64,000 nucleotides of DNA. Source: Demequina flava (lineage in GTDB: Bacteria; Actinomycetota; Actinomycetes; Actinomycetales; Demequinaceae). Below, in pieces: positions 1-7,158 of the stretch; the stretch's first letter is position 1; the number at the start of each line of letters is the position of its first letter. The stretch covers positions 248,001 to 312,000 of the forward strand of contig NZ_BBRA01000001.1 of NCBI RefSeq assembly GCF_000975035.1, given 5' to 3'. A program made the position numbers and the translations under genes. The notes under the pieces were generated by a model. The model was not told the origin of the DNA and ran no database searches. It saw only the letters and a list, made by a program, of their open reading frames with translations.

Positions 1-255
1 GTCGCAGCCGAGGTGGACCACGGCGAGCAGGACGATGTCGTGGACCAGATGCACGGCCAGTGGCGCGCAGCGCGCGTTCGGGCCGGAATGACCGCACTGA
101 CCGAACGCCAGCGCGAAGCAATTGAGTTGACTTACTTCAAGGGGTATACGCACCGCGAGGTGGCGCATGCCCTCGACGTGCCGCTAGGCACAGCCAAGGC
201 GCGCATCCGCGACGCCCTTATCAAACTGCGAGACTCGTGGGGAGTGGAACGATGA
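1..255 (+). CDS. ECF sigma factor, SigK-like, C-terminal part (5' end outside window)
   Basis: The frame is open from base 1, so the start lies upstream of the window. The visible 84 residues hold sigma region 4: the stretch LTERQREAIELTYFKGYTH followed by a helix-turn-helix (REVAHALDVPLGTAKARI) that would read the -35 element. It is paired with an RskA-type anti-sigma factor whose ATG overlaps its stop codon by four bases, the usual arrangement for SigK/ECF19-like sigma factors. The protein would direct RNA polymerase to a small regulon when released from the membrane anti-sigma factor. Family assignment is firm; the subgroup is inferred mainly from the neighbour. Confidence 0.85.
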   Translation, partial: VAAEVDHGEQDDVVDQMHGQWRAARVRAGMTALTERQREAIELTYFKGYTHREVAHALDVPLGTAKARIRDALIKLRDSWGVER

Positions 256-1061
256 ACGACAACATTCACTCCCTTGCCGCGCCCTACGCCGTGGACGCCC
301 TCACCGAGCTCGAGCGCACCGCGTTTGAGGCGCACCTGACCTCCTGCGAGGACTGCCAGGAAGAGGTCGTGTCGCTCGCAGGCGCCGTCGAAGAGCTCGC
401 CCTGGGCGAAGAGACCGCTCCCCCGCTGAGCCTCAAGGGTTCCGTGATGGACGAGGTGCGGCGCACGTCGCAGTTGCCTCCCATCGTGGAATCGGGCGTT
501 GCTGAGACCGGCGCCGCTGGGCCGCGCACCCACGATTCCGACACCGAGGTGTTGAAAGCCAATTCCGGCGATGACCTGAGCGCCCGCCGCCACCGCCGCG
601 CCCGCCGCGGATGGGCAGTGTCCGCAGTCGCCGCAGCCTCCGCCGTTGTGCTAACGCTGGCTGGAGTGGCCTGGATGGACGTGCGCTCCGACCGCGAGTC
701 CGAGCTCGCCATCGAGAAGGACGTGATGATGGTCGCGTCTGCGCCGGACGCCAACTCGATGGACCTCGAACTGGGCAAGGGCCACGTCGTCACGAGCGAG
801 CGCATGGACTCGCTCGCAGTGATGGGCACGTCTGCCCCCATGCCCGAGGACGGCATGGAGTACCAGTTGTGGCTCGTGATGGCCGACGGCTCCAAGATGG
901 CCGGCCCCACGTTCATGCCGCACGACGGCGAGTACATGGCCGTTGCCGAGGGCGCGATGGGTGACGTCGCTGCCGTTGCGGTCACGATGGAGCCTCCGGG
1001 CGGCTCGCAGGAGCCCACCTCGGATCCCGTGTGCGTCACCAACATGCCTACTAAAGCCTGA
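252..1061 (+). CDS. RskA-like zinc anti-sigma factor
   Basis: A protein of 269 residues starting at the ATG that overlaps the sigma stop (ATGA), which implies translational coupling. The N-terminus has the ZAS zinc motif H28-x3-C32-x2-C35 that wraps the sigma factor. A basic stretch ARRHRRARRG leads into one membrane helix at about residues 121-142. The rest is the extracytoplasmic RskA domain, rich in Met and acidic residues. It should hold the upstream sigma factor inactive at the membrane until the extracytoplasmic part is proteolysed. An upstream in-frame GTG at 237 exists, but the overlap start and the ZAS position favour 252. The stimulus cannot be read from sequence. Confidence 0.85.
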   Translation: MNDNIHSLAAPYAVDALTELERTAFEAHLTSCEDCQEEVVSLAGAVEELALGEETAPPLSLKGSVMDEVRRTSQLPPIVESGVAETGAAGPRTHDSDTEVLKANSGDDLSARRHRRARRGWAVSAVAAASAVVLTLAGVAWMDVRSDRESELAIEKDVMMVASAPDANSMDLELGKGHVVTSERMDSLAVMGTSAPMPEDGMEYQLWLVMADGSKMAGPTFMPHDGEYMAVAEGAMGDVAAVAVTMEPPGGSQEPTSDPVCVTNMPTKA

Positions 1062-1122
1062 AGTTTCCGCGCGCATCCCGGTTCACCGCGCGCCGGTGAG
1101 CATCTCGGGGAAGACTGAAGAC

Positions 1123-1686
1123 ATGGCGAACGTCATGCTTTTCCACCACGCGCACGGCCTCACTGGCGGGCTGTGTGCGTTCGCGGATCGCCTGCGTGCC
1201 GACGGCCACACCGTGTACACCCCCGACACCTACTCGGGGCGCGTCTTCACCAATCTTGACGAGGGCATCGGCTTTGCCGAGACCATTGGGCGCGACGCCA
1301 TTGCCCACGTGGGTATGCGCTCGGCGCGCAAGCATCGCGATGCGGATGTGACGATCGGGTTCTCGATGGGCACCATGCAGGCGCAACTGGTCGCGCAGCA
1401 CGTGCGGCGCATGCGCGGTTGCCTGTTGATGGGCGGGGTGTCCGCACCGGACAACTTGGGCTCGTCGTGGCGGCCCAATGTCGCGCTTCAGATCCACGTC
1501 GCGGAGCCGGACGATTGGTGCACATCTGATGAGGTCGAGTCGCTTCACCGCGCCGCCCCCGCAGCCGATGTCTTCACCTACGCCGACCAGGCCCACATGT
1601 TCGTCGACCCGTCGCTGCCTGATTACGACGCGGACGCCGCAGACCTTTTCGAAGAGCGCGCCCTAGCCTGGCTCGCCGCCCTCTAA
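1123..1686 (+). CDS. Dienelactone hydrolase family protein
   Basis: A protein of 187 residues with an alpha/beta-hydrolase fold of the dienelactone hydrolase family. The nucleophile elbow reads GFSMG with Ser81, where classical dienelactone hydrolases have Cys. A conserved Asp (EPDDWCTSDE) and His (YADQAHMF) near the C-terminus complete a plausible triad. The N-terminus VMLFHHAHGLTGG is typical of short actinobacterial members. The ATG at 1123 was chosen because the fold begins right after it; the longer in-frame extension has no homologous look. Substrate unknown; probably a small ester or lactone in the cytoplasm. It is followed four bases later by a copy of the 54-bp intergenic repeat. Confidence 0.75.
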   Translation: MANVMLFHHAHGLTGGLCAFADRLRADGHTVYTPDTYSGRVFTNLDEGIGFAETIGRDAIAHVGMRSARKHRDADVTIGFSMGTMQAQLVAQHVRRMRGCLLMGGVSAPDNLGSSWRPNVALQIHVAEPDDWCTSDEVESLHRAAPAADVFTYADQAHMFVDPSLPDYDADAADLFEERALAWLAAL

Positions 1687-1690
1687 ATTC

Positions 1691-1744
1691 CCCTGGCCGT
1701 ACATACTCGGCGGGGTTTGGGCTTCTCGCTCGCCCTGGCCGTCA
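1691..1744 (+). repeat. 54-bp convergent-intergenic repeat, copy 1
   Basis: One of three elements of exactly 54 bp. The first 24 bases (from CCCTGGCCGT to CGGCGGG) are identical in all three copies, the middle 20 vary, and the end reads CCTGGCCGTCA. CCTGGCCGT therefore occurs as a direct repeat near both ends. This copy begins four bases after the stop of the hydrolase gene and ends 32 bases before the stop of the convergent ybaK-like gene. Confidence 0.85.
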
Positions 1745-1761
1745 GATTCCGTTGATGCGGA

Positions 1762-1772
1762 GGGCCGATGCT
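1762..1772 (-). repeat. GCATCGGCC-type short motif, intergenic copy
   Basis: Reads GGGCCGATGCT on the plus strand, the complement of AGCATCGGCCC. It lies between copy 1 of the 54-bp repeat and the end of the ybaK-like gene. It is one of 31 exact copies of the 9-mer core found in the window. Confidence 0.7.
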
Positions 1773-1776
1773 CGGG

Positions 1777-2307
1777 TTACTCCGCGTCGAAGCCTTCCGT
1801 GACGTCGGCAACAGCGGCCTCGAGCACCTCGACCAGTTGCGCCGGGTCCACGTTTGCGGCCACGCCGTGCGCTCCCCCGCCAATCGACACTGGCCCTTCG
1901 CGAGACACGATGAGGCGATCGGCAATGACTGGCCAGGGCGTGCCCGCGGGCGACGGCAATGAGCCAAACGGCGTGATGGTGCCGCGCTCGTACCCAGTCA
2001 CGTCGCGGGCCTTGTCCTTGTCCGGCATCGATAACCGACTGACCCCGAGGTACTCGCGAAGCTTGGGCCACGAGATCTGCCGGTCGCCGGGCACGAGCAC
2101 AAAGAGGTAGTCGCCCGAGCCGCGGCGCACCACGAGCGTCTTCAGGAGCTGCCGTGGGTCGAGTCCGCGGGCACGCGCCGCTTCCTCGAGGGACTTCACG
2201 GGACCGTGCTGCGTGACCTCATGCTCAATACCGCTGTCGACGAGCGCGTCGAGCGCTGGCGTGCGTGGAACGTCGGCGTGGGCGGGGTCGACGGAACTAT
2301 CCGTCAT
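1777..2307 (-). CDS. ybaK: YbaK/prolyl-tRNA deacylase domain protein
   Basis: A protein of 176 residues matching the YbaK/EbsC single-domain aminoacyl-tRNA deacylase family, which hydrolyses mischarged Cys-tRNA(Pro) or related species in the cytoplasm. Recognisable parts are the N-terminal TPALDALVDSGIEHEV strand-helix, the lysine-bearing segment LLKTLVVRRGSGDYLFVLVPGDRQISWPKL, the turn GYERGTITPFG and the C-terminal IGGGAHGVAANVDP, which line the editing pocket. Its start overlaps the stop of the upstream membrane protein by four bases (ATGA), so the two are co-translated. The exact mischarged substrate is not predictable; the fold call is strong. Confidence 0.85.
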   Translation of the reverse strand: MTDSSVDPAHADVPRTPALDALVDSGIEHEVTQHGPVKSLEEAARARGLDPRQLLKTLVVRRGSGDYLFVLVPGDRQISWPKLREYLGVSRLSMPDKDKARDVTGYERGTITPFGSLPSPAGTPWPVIADRLIVSREGPVSIGGGAHGVAANVDPAQLVEVLEAAVADVTEGFDAE

Positions 2308-2729
2308 GGACCGGTCCGCACCAGGACCGAATCAGCAGGCACGCCATCCACGGGCTCCACGGCGCTGTCAAAGTCGATGGCCATCCACGGTGCCACTTCT
2401 TCGCCGTACCAAGACCCGACGGCATCGGTCGCGGCGCCGAACCAGTTGTCGGTCCAAGCAAAGTAGATCACCGCGATCAGACCCGCGAAAACCGCGAACT
2501 TCACGGCCCACTCGATGGCCACGACACCCATACCCGCGCGGCGGGCATTGACGTTACTAGCGTGTTCACGGGCCGGATGCTCCGCGTGTGGCTCGTGGGC
2601 CGCATCGATCTCGAGCGGGAAGGGACCACTAGGCGCCGACTGAACCTGACCCGGGGTTGCCCGGTTCTCACGTCCGCGTCGTCGCGTCCACTCGCCGATG
2701 CCCGGCGATGGGACTCCTGAGACTGTCAC
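2304..2729 (-). CDS. Single-pass membrane protein, unknown function
   Basis: A protein of 141 residues from a GTG start preceded by a strong Shine-Dalgarno (GGAGGAAAC then GTG), which decides the start. The first 70 residues are polar, rich in Arg, Pro and Glu, and probably disordered. One hydrophobic helix follows (VVAIEWAVKFAVFAGLIAVIYFAW), then a short tail with WYGEEVAPWMAID. It is co-translated with the ybaK-like gene through a four-base overlap. No family is recognised. The downstream tail may be extracellular, but topology is only inferred. Confidence 0.55.
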   Translation of the reverse strand: MTVSGVPSPGIGEWTRRRGRENRATPGQVQSAPSGPFPLEIDAAHEPHAEHPAREHASNVNARRAGMGVVAIEWAVKFAVFAGLIAVIYFAWTDNWFGAATDAVGSWYGEEVAPWMAIDFDSAVEPVDGVPADSVLVRTGP

Positions 2730-2881
2730 GTTTCCTCCAGATGTGGGGATTGCGCGCCATCACTGTCCATTTTGTCACCGTTGTCCCGGTGACGCTTGCT
2801 TGTATATCTAAACGTGACTAAGGCTTGTCACTATTCCCCAAACCCGTTGCCAAGGGCTGTCGGTGTTGCCCGGTTACCCCG

Positions 2882-2892
2882 AGCATCGGCCC
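2882..2892 (+). repeat. AGCATCGGCCC short motif, intergenic copy
   Basis: An exact AGCATCGGCCC followed by T, immediately before the end of the NYN-domain gene. The surrounding 165-base gap also holds the upstream region of the gene ending at 2304; no other gene is seen in it. Confidence 0.7.
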
Positions 2893-2894
2893 TG

Positions 2895-3392
2895 CTAGGC
2901 CGCGAGCGCCAGGCCGAGCTGGTCGCGCGCGGAGGCGACATACGTGATGTCGTCAGCGATGTGCGCGAGGGTGCAGTTGAGTCCCTCGTCACGCGAGGCG
3001 ACCGTGACCCGCACGTGGCGCGCCTTCATCTGCACGACCGTCTCAATGAACTCGTGATCCCCGGAGGCCACCACGACCTCGTTGAAGCGCCTCGCGATGA
3101 AGTCGTGATCCGCTGCAACCTCCACCAGCGCGCGGTCAGCACCGTCGCGGCCAGCTTTCATGACGAGGCGGTGTGGCACGGCGAGACCGAACACGCGGTG
3201 CACAGCGTCAACCCCCACACCCACCACGATCAGGTCGCGGCGCAGGTCGTAGTGGAGGCTCTCCAACAGGGACTCCACGGCAATGGCGAACAGCCCAGGC
3301 TCCGCGGCGGCAGGCTCGCAACCCAGCAAGTTCTCGACGTCAATCAGGATCAGCCTGCGGGCTGGCGCGGTGGTGTCGATGTCGTTGCTCAT
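2895..3392 (-). CDS. NYN/PIN-like domain protein (putative RNase)
   Basis: A protein of 165 residues with the order of acidic motifs expected for NYN (PIN-like) nucleases: RLILIDVENLLG at the N-terminus, DGADRALVE in the middle and EVVVASGDHEFIETV towards the C-terminus. These Asp residues would bind metal in an RNase active site. The ATG at 3392 was chosen for its upstream GAGGGGA and because the domain starts there; the in-frame extension is unlikely. It stands alone between the ybaK pair and the large membrane hydrolase. Target RNA unknown. Confidence 0.65.
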   Translation of the reverse strand: MSNDIDTTAPARRLILIDVENLLGCEPAAAEPGLFAIAVESLLESLHYDLRRDLIVVGVGVDAVHRVFGLAVPHRLVMKAGRDGADRALVEVAADHDFIARRFNEVVVASGDHEFIETVVQMKARHVRVTVASRDEGLNCTLAHIADDITYVASARDQLGLALAA

Positions 3393-3560
3393 GGTGCGTC
3401 CCCTCAGTCGTGTGCTCTTGCAATCGACTGTAAGACCGACCACTGACATTGGCGCGGTGAGGGCGAACGGCTACACCCGCCTCACCCCCACGTGCCACAC
3501 CGCGCCCCCTTAGCACTCCAGGCGGGTCGCAGTCTCACGGACCACCCGCGTCTCGGGCCT

Positions 3561-5867
3561 TTACGACGAAGTCCGGCGCCACCATCGTCGCCGGCCACCT
3601 GCTGCAGCTCCGTCGGCGTCTCGCGCCGAGCGATCAGCACCGTCACGGTCGCGACCTAGATCATCGAGCGCCGCCTGATACTCGGCGCTGTAGTGATACG
3701 ACGAATGCGTCAGAACGTGATCAACGCCGCGCGGCGGCGCGTGGCCCACGAGGCGATTGGCGTCCCCGATCGCGTCGATCGAGTGCCCGAGCGGATCGGT
3801 TTCGCGAAACAGGTTGATCCACCGCCCAGGGTTCGCGGTCTCGAGCGACGCCAGCCTGTCGTCGTCGAACAGGTGCGGGAACAGCTGCTGATAGTGAGCC
3901 GACAGCAAGTTGCCGTATGTCAGGTACCGAAGCGAGCCTCCCGGGACCTCGGTGTTGTGAAGCACACGGCGCATGACAGGGAAACCCAGCACGGCGCCTT
4001 GGCTGTGGCAGCTGAGCACGAGGGTGTGGGCAGGATGGTCCGCGTGAAGGTGGCGCAGTCGGGTCGCGAGCGCCGGGATCGCCGTCTCGCTATAGGGCGG
4101 CGGGGCCCACGGGTGGTACAGGCGGGGCCAGAAGTTCGTGAGGTCCCACAGCACTCCCACGCCGCGGCGCGATTCGCGGTCGCCAGAGGCGGACACGACG
4201 AAGAAGAGCACAGCGATCGCGGGCAGGAACAGCGCAGCAACGACCGCGACCAGAGTGAAAGACGTGGCGGCGACCCACGGGTGGTCGATCCCGGCGGCTC
4301 CGGTGAGGTCGGTGTCGAGCCGTGCCCACGCGAGCACGTCGACCCCACCGCGATGGATGAGCCACGCGAGCCCCGCCAGCGCGACCACCACAACGCCCGC
4401 ACCGAGCAAAGCCACCGGGCGCCCGCGACACACGCGAACGACCAGGTAGACCAAAAACAGCCAGCCCACCGCGCCCAGGATCAGCCGCGGCTCCATGACG
4501 ACCTGCGCGACACGCTGCGCCCACTCGGCGTCCGGAAGGGCAATACGTAACAGTTGCGCCCCGAGAAGCACTAGTGCGGCCGCCAAGAGACCAAGTCCCG
4601 CGCGCCGCAGTTCCACTGGCGCGTAGGCAATGGCAGCGCGGATACGCCGTGCCGCGTCCACGCCCAGCTCGCCTCCAGGGGCCAGCGGACGCACGTGCCC
4701 AACGATCCGCCCTGCGGCCCACAGCACTGCACACGTCAGGACGAAGGCAGAGTAGTCGATGAAGTGGAACATCGTCGCGGGCTCGGGGTCGGTGACGAAC
4801 GCCTGCGGTGAGCGGTCCGATGCGAACGCGAGCATCCCGTAGGACAGCGCCCCGAATGCCGAGTACGCCATGAAGAAGCCCAGCACCGCGAACGCAGGCG
4901 AGAATCCCGCGGAGCTCCGCACCGGCATGCGCATCTCCGCCACCAGCGCGACGGACAGCAGCACGGCGGCCGCGGCCGCGAGGGTGATGTGGATGACGGT
5001 CAGCGCGTCAGCGGCCGCGAGCGCATGGTCGCGCAGTCCGGCCGCCACCATTGCCACCACGACCGCACCCAGCCCAAGCCCGGCAGAAGCAGCGCCCATC
5101 CAACGCGACCGGTCGGGCCCCCTCACCTGCGTGGCGAGGATCCCGGTGGCGCCAAGGCACGCGCCACCCAACGCGACTGCGAGTGCGGTGATGCCCCAAG
5201 CATCGGCCCGCCCCACGTCGCCGGTCACCGCCCACCCCAGCGCAGCGACGGCGGCCAACCCGACGCCGAGGTGCGCGTGCCCCAGTGAGCGGAGCGACTT
5301 CGCACGACCCCAGGGGTCGTCGTGTTCCTCGCGATCGTCGGCCCTGCCGCCGACCTTTGACAGGAGATGCAGTCCCAATGGCACGAGTGCGGCAAGACCG
5401 ACGACGGCTGTGCCGCGTCCAGCCACCATTGGCGCGTCAGTCGTCATCAGGCCCAGCACGGACGCGGCGGCTTGCACGGCGACCGCGGCGACCAGCACTG
5501 TCGCGACCACGGTCACAAGCCGGATCGCCGCATCTCGCCACATCTGTGCGGGGCCCTCGCGGGTGCGCATCGAGTGCGTCGGTGTCATCCATCCGGCGAC
5601 ATTGATCAACGCCAGCGGCGCGAGGAAGAGCCACAAGGCGGTCGAGCGCTTGCGGGACGTGAGGCCGCCCCAACTGAAGGCCTCGGCAATCCCGCCGGCC
5701 GCGCCCGCGTCGTGGGAGCGGTAGAACCCCGCGTCAGCGTTGCCTTCGACCCGCACGGGAAAGGAGCCCAGCAACACCTCGGGCGGTGTGCCCGAGACGC
5801 CGTGCACGCGTAACTCCACGGTGCGATCTGGGACGCGGGTGCGCACCAGCTCCTCAATTGGCTCCAT
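3561..5867 (-). CDS. Large polytopic membrane protein with lipase-like C-terminus
   Basis: A protein of 768 residues. The N-terminus carries ELRVHGVSGTPPEVLLG, a stretch typical of actinobacterial membrane hydrolases. The central part has about ten or more hydrophobic segments (roughly residues 85-560). The C-terminal cytoplasmic domain contains TLVLSCHSQGAVLGF, a serine-hydrolase elbow with Ser622, followed by possible partners Asp in FRETDPLGHS and His in HSSYHYS. The tail is charged and low in complexity. It is probably a lipid-active or ester-active enzyme anchored in the membrane; substrate unknown. The ATG at 5867 lies just before the conserved N-terminus. It diverges from sbcD, with 97 bases between the two starts. 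Confidence 0.6.
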   Translation of the reverse strand: MEPIEELVRTRVPDRTVELRVHGVSGTPPEVLLGSFPVRVEGNADAGFYRSHDAGAAGGIAEAFSWGGLTSRKRSTALWLFLAPLALINVAGWMTPTHSMRTREGPAQMWRDAAIRLVTVVATVLVAAVAVQAAASVLGLMTTDAPMVAGRGTAVVGLAALVPLGLHLLSKVGGRADDREEHDDPWGRAKSLRSLGHAHLGVGLAAVAALGWAVTGDVGRADAWGITALAVALGGACLGATGILATQVRGPDRSRWMGAASAGLGLGAVVVAMVAAGLRDHALAAADALTVIHITLAAAAAVLLSVALVAEMRMPVRSSAGFSPAFAVLGFFMAYSAFGALSYGMLAFASDRSPQAFVTDPEPATMFHFIDYSAFVLTCAVLWAAGRIVGHVRPLAPGGELGVDAARRIRAAIAYAPVELRRAGLGLLAAALVLLGAQLLRIALPDAEWAQRVAQVVMEPRLILGAVGWLFLVYLVVRVCRGRPVALLGAGVVVVALAGLAWLIHRGGVDVLAWARLDTDLTGAAGIDHPWVAATSFTLVAVVAALFLPAIAVLFFVVSASGDRESRRGVGVLWDLTNFWPRLYHPWAPPPYSETAIPALATRLRHLHADHPAHTLVLSCHSQGAVLGFPVMRRVLHNTEVPGGSLRYLTYGNLLSAHYQQLFPHLFDDDRLASLETANPGRWINLFRETDPLGHSIDAIGDANRLVGHAPPRGVDHVLTHSSYHYSAEYQAALDDLGRDRDGADRSARDADGAAAGGRRRWWRRTSS
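5199..5209 (+). repeat. AGCATCGGCCC short motif inside a coding region
   Basis: A copy inside the membrane hydrolase gene, read on the coding strand as GGG-CCG-ATG-CTT within the frame for GRADAW. It shows the coding context typical of this motif: Arg-Ala-Asp-Ala spelled with GAT and GCT where GAC and GCC/GCG are usual in this DNA. Confidence 0.6.
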
Positions 5868-5964
5868 GGTCGCGAACGTACACCCGGCCCCTGACACGCG
5901 CAGGATGGCCCTGATCGGGCGGGCGCCGCGGAACGTGTCGCACCCCACCGCTACTGTGCGAGGC

Positions 5965-7158
5965 ATGAGGTTTCTGCACACAAGCGACTGGCACATCGGC
6001 CGCACATTCCACGGGCACAGCACGGACGATCATCTGCGCCACGCACTCGCCGCCATCGCGGACGCCGCACGCGAACACGAGGTGCACGCGGTCATCGTCG
6101 CCGGCGACGTCTTCGACTCCTCCACGCCCAAGGCCGACGCCTTCACCATCCTCGCCGAGGCCCTCAAGGCCATCCGCGACACCGGCGCCCAGGTCATCCT
6201 CACGTCCGGCAATCACGACGGCCCGGCGCGCTTGGCGCACAACGCGGCCTTCGCGAGCGCAGGCGGCGTCCACATCAAGGCCGACCACACGGACCTCACG
6301 CCCGTGACCCTCACCGACGAGCACGGCGAGGTCCTCGTCTATGGAATCCCGTACCTGCACCCAGAGTTCATGCGCAGCGCCTATAAGGACTTCACCGGCA
6401 GCACGCATCAGGATGCGCTGACGTTCGCGATGGACTGGATTCGGGCCGATGCCTCGGCCAGGTCCGCTTCCGCCTCACCACGGTTCGTGGTCGCCGCGCA
6501 TTGTTTCGCAGCGAGCGTGGGCGGCGAGGCACCTCCCGAGACCACGGAGGACACCGGTCGCGCCGAGGAGCGCGACATCACCCGCGGCGGCCTCAACCTG
6601 GTGGCGACCAGCACGTTCGACGGCGCCGCCTACGGCGCCCTGGGTCACATCCACTCACGGCAGACCCTTTCCGACACCGTCCGCTACAGCGGCGCTCCCC
6701 TGCGGTTCAGCTTTGGCGAGCGCTCAAGCGCGAAGGGGATGTGGCTGGTCGACATCGACGCCGCTGGCGCCGCGCAGGCGGAATGGCTCGAGCTGCCCAC
6801 GCCGCGCCAGGCTGTACGCATCGAAGGAACGCTCACCGAGCTTCTCGCGGACGGCGCCCACGAGGACGCGCGCGACGCCTGGGTCGAGGCCGTCCTCACC
6901 GACGACCAGCTCCCGCGTGACGCCATGCGCACCCTGCAAGAGCGCTACCCGCACGCCGTCACACTCACGCACCGGCCGGCGAACGTCCACGACCACGGCG
7001 AGCAAGACTACGCCGCGCGCGTCGAGGGCAAGTCTGACGCGGAAGTCTTCGACGAGTTCCTCGCCTACGTGCGCAACGGCGCCGGGCCCACCGATGCGGA
7101 GCAGCACCTCTTCAACGCCGCACTGGACGCCCTCGACGCCAAGGAGGCCTCGCGATGA
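5965..7158 (+). CDS. sbcD: Nuclease SbcCD subunit D (Mre11-type)
   Basis: A protein of 397 residues of the SbcD/Mre11 metallophosphoesterase family. Metal-binding motifs are intact: D8-x-H10 (TSDWH), GD47-48 with D51 (GDVFD), GNHD at 82-85, and later histidines in VAAHCF and GALGHIHSRQ. With SbcC it forms the complex that cuts DNA hairpins and ends during repair. The ATG at 5965 starts the canonical MRFLHTSDWHIG; the longer open frame upstream runs into the divergent promoter region. Its stop overlaps the sbcC start by four bases, so the pair is translationally coupled. Confidence 0.95.
   Translation: MRFLHTSDWHIGRTFHGHSTDDHLRHALAAIADAAREHEVHAVIVAGDVFDSSTPKADAFTILAEALKAIRDTGAQVILTSGNHDGPARLAHNAAFASAGGVHIKADHTDLTPVTLTDEHGEVLVYGIPYLHPEFMRSAYKDFTGSTHQDALTFAMDWIRADASARSASASPRFVVAAHCFAASVGGEAPPETTEDTGRAEERDITRGGLNLVATSTFDGAAYGALGHIHSRQTLSDTVRYSGAPLRFSFGERSSAKGMWLVDIDAAGAAQAEWLELPTPRQAVRIEGTLTELLADGAHEDARDAWVEAVLTDDQLPRDAMRTLQERYPHAVTLTHRPANVHDHGEQDYAARVEGKSDAEVFDEFLAYVRNGAGPTDAEQHLFNAALDALDAKEASR

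Noticed and set aside
4870-5724. Long plus-strand open frame opposite the membrane hydrolase gene
   Set aside because: Ser/Ala/Thr/Pro-rich, no start signal, mirrors a clear gene on the other strand; a usual GC-rich shadow.
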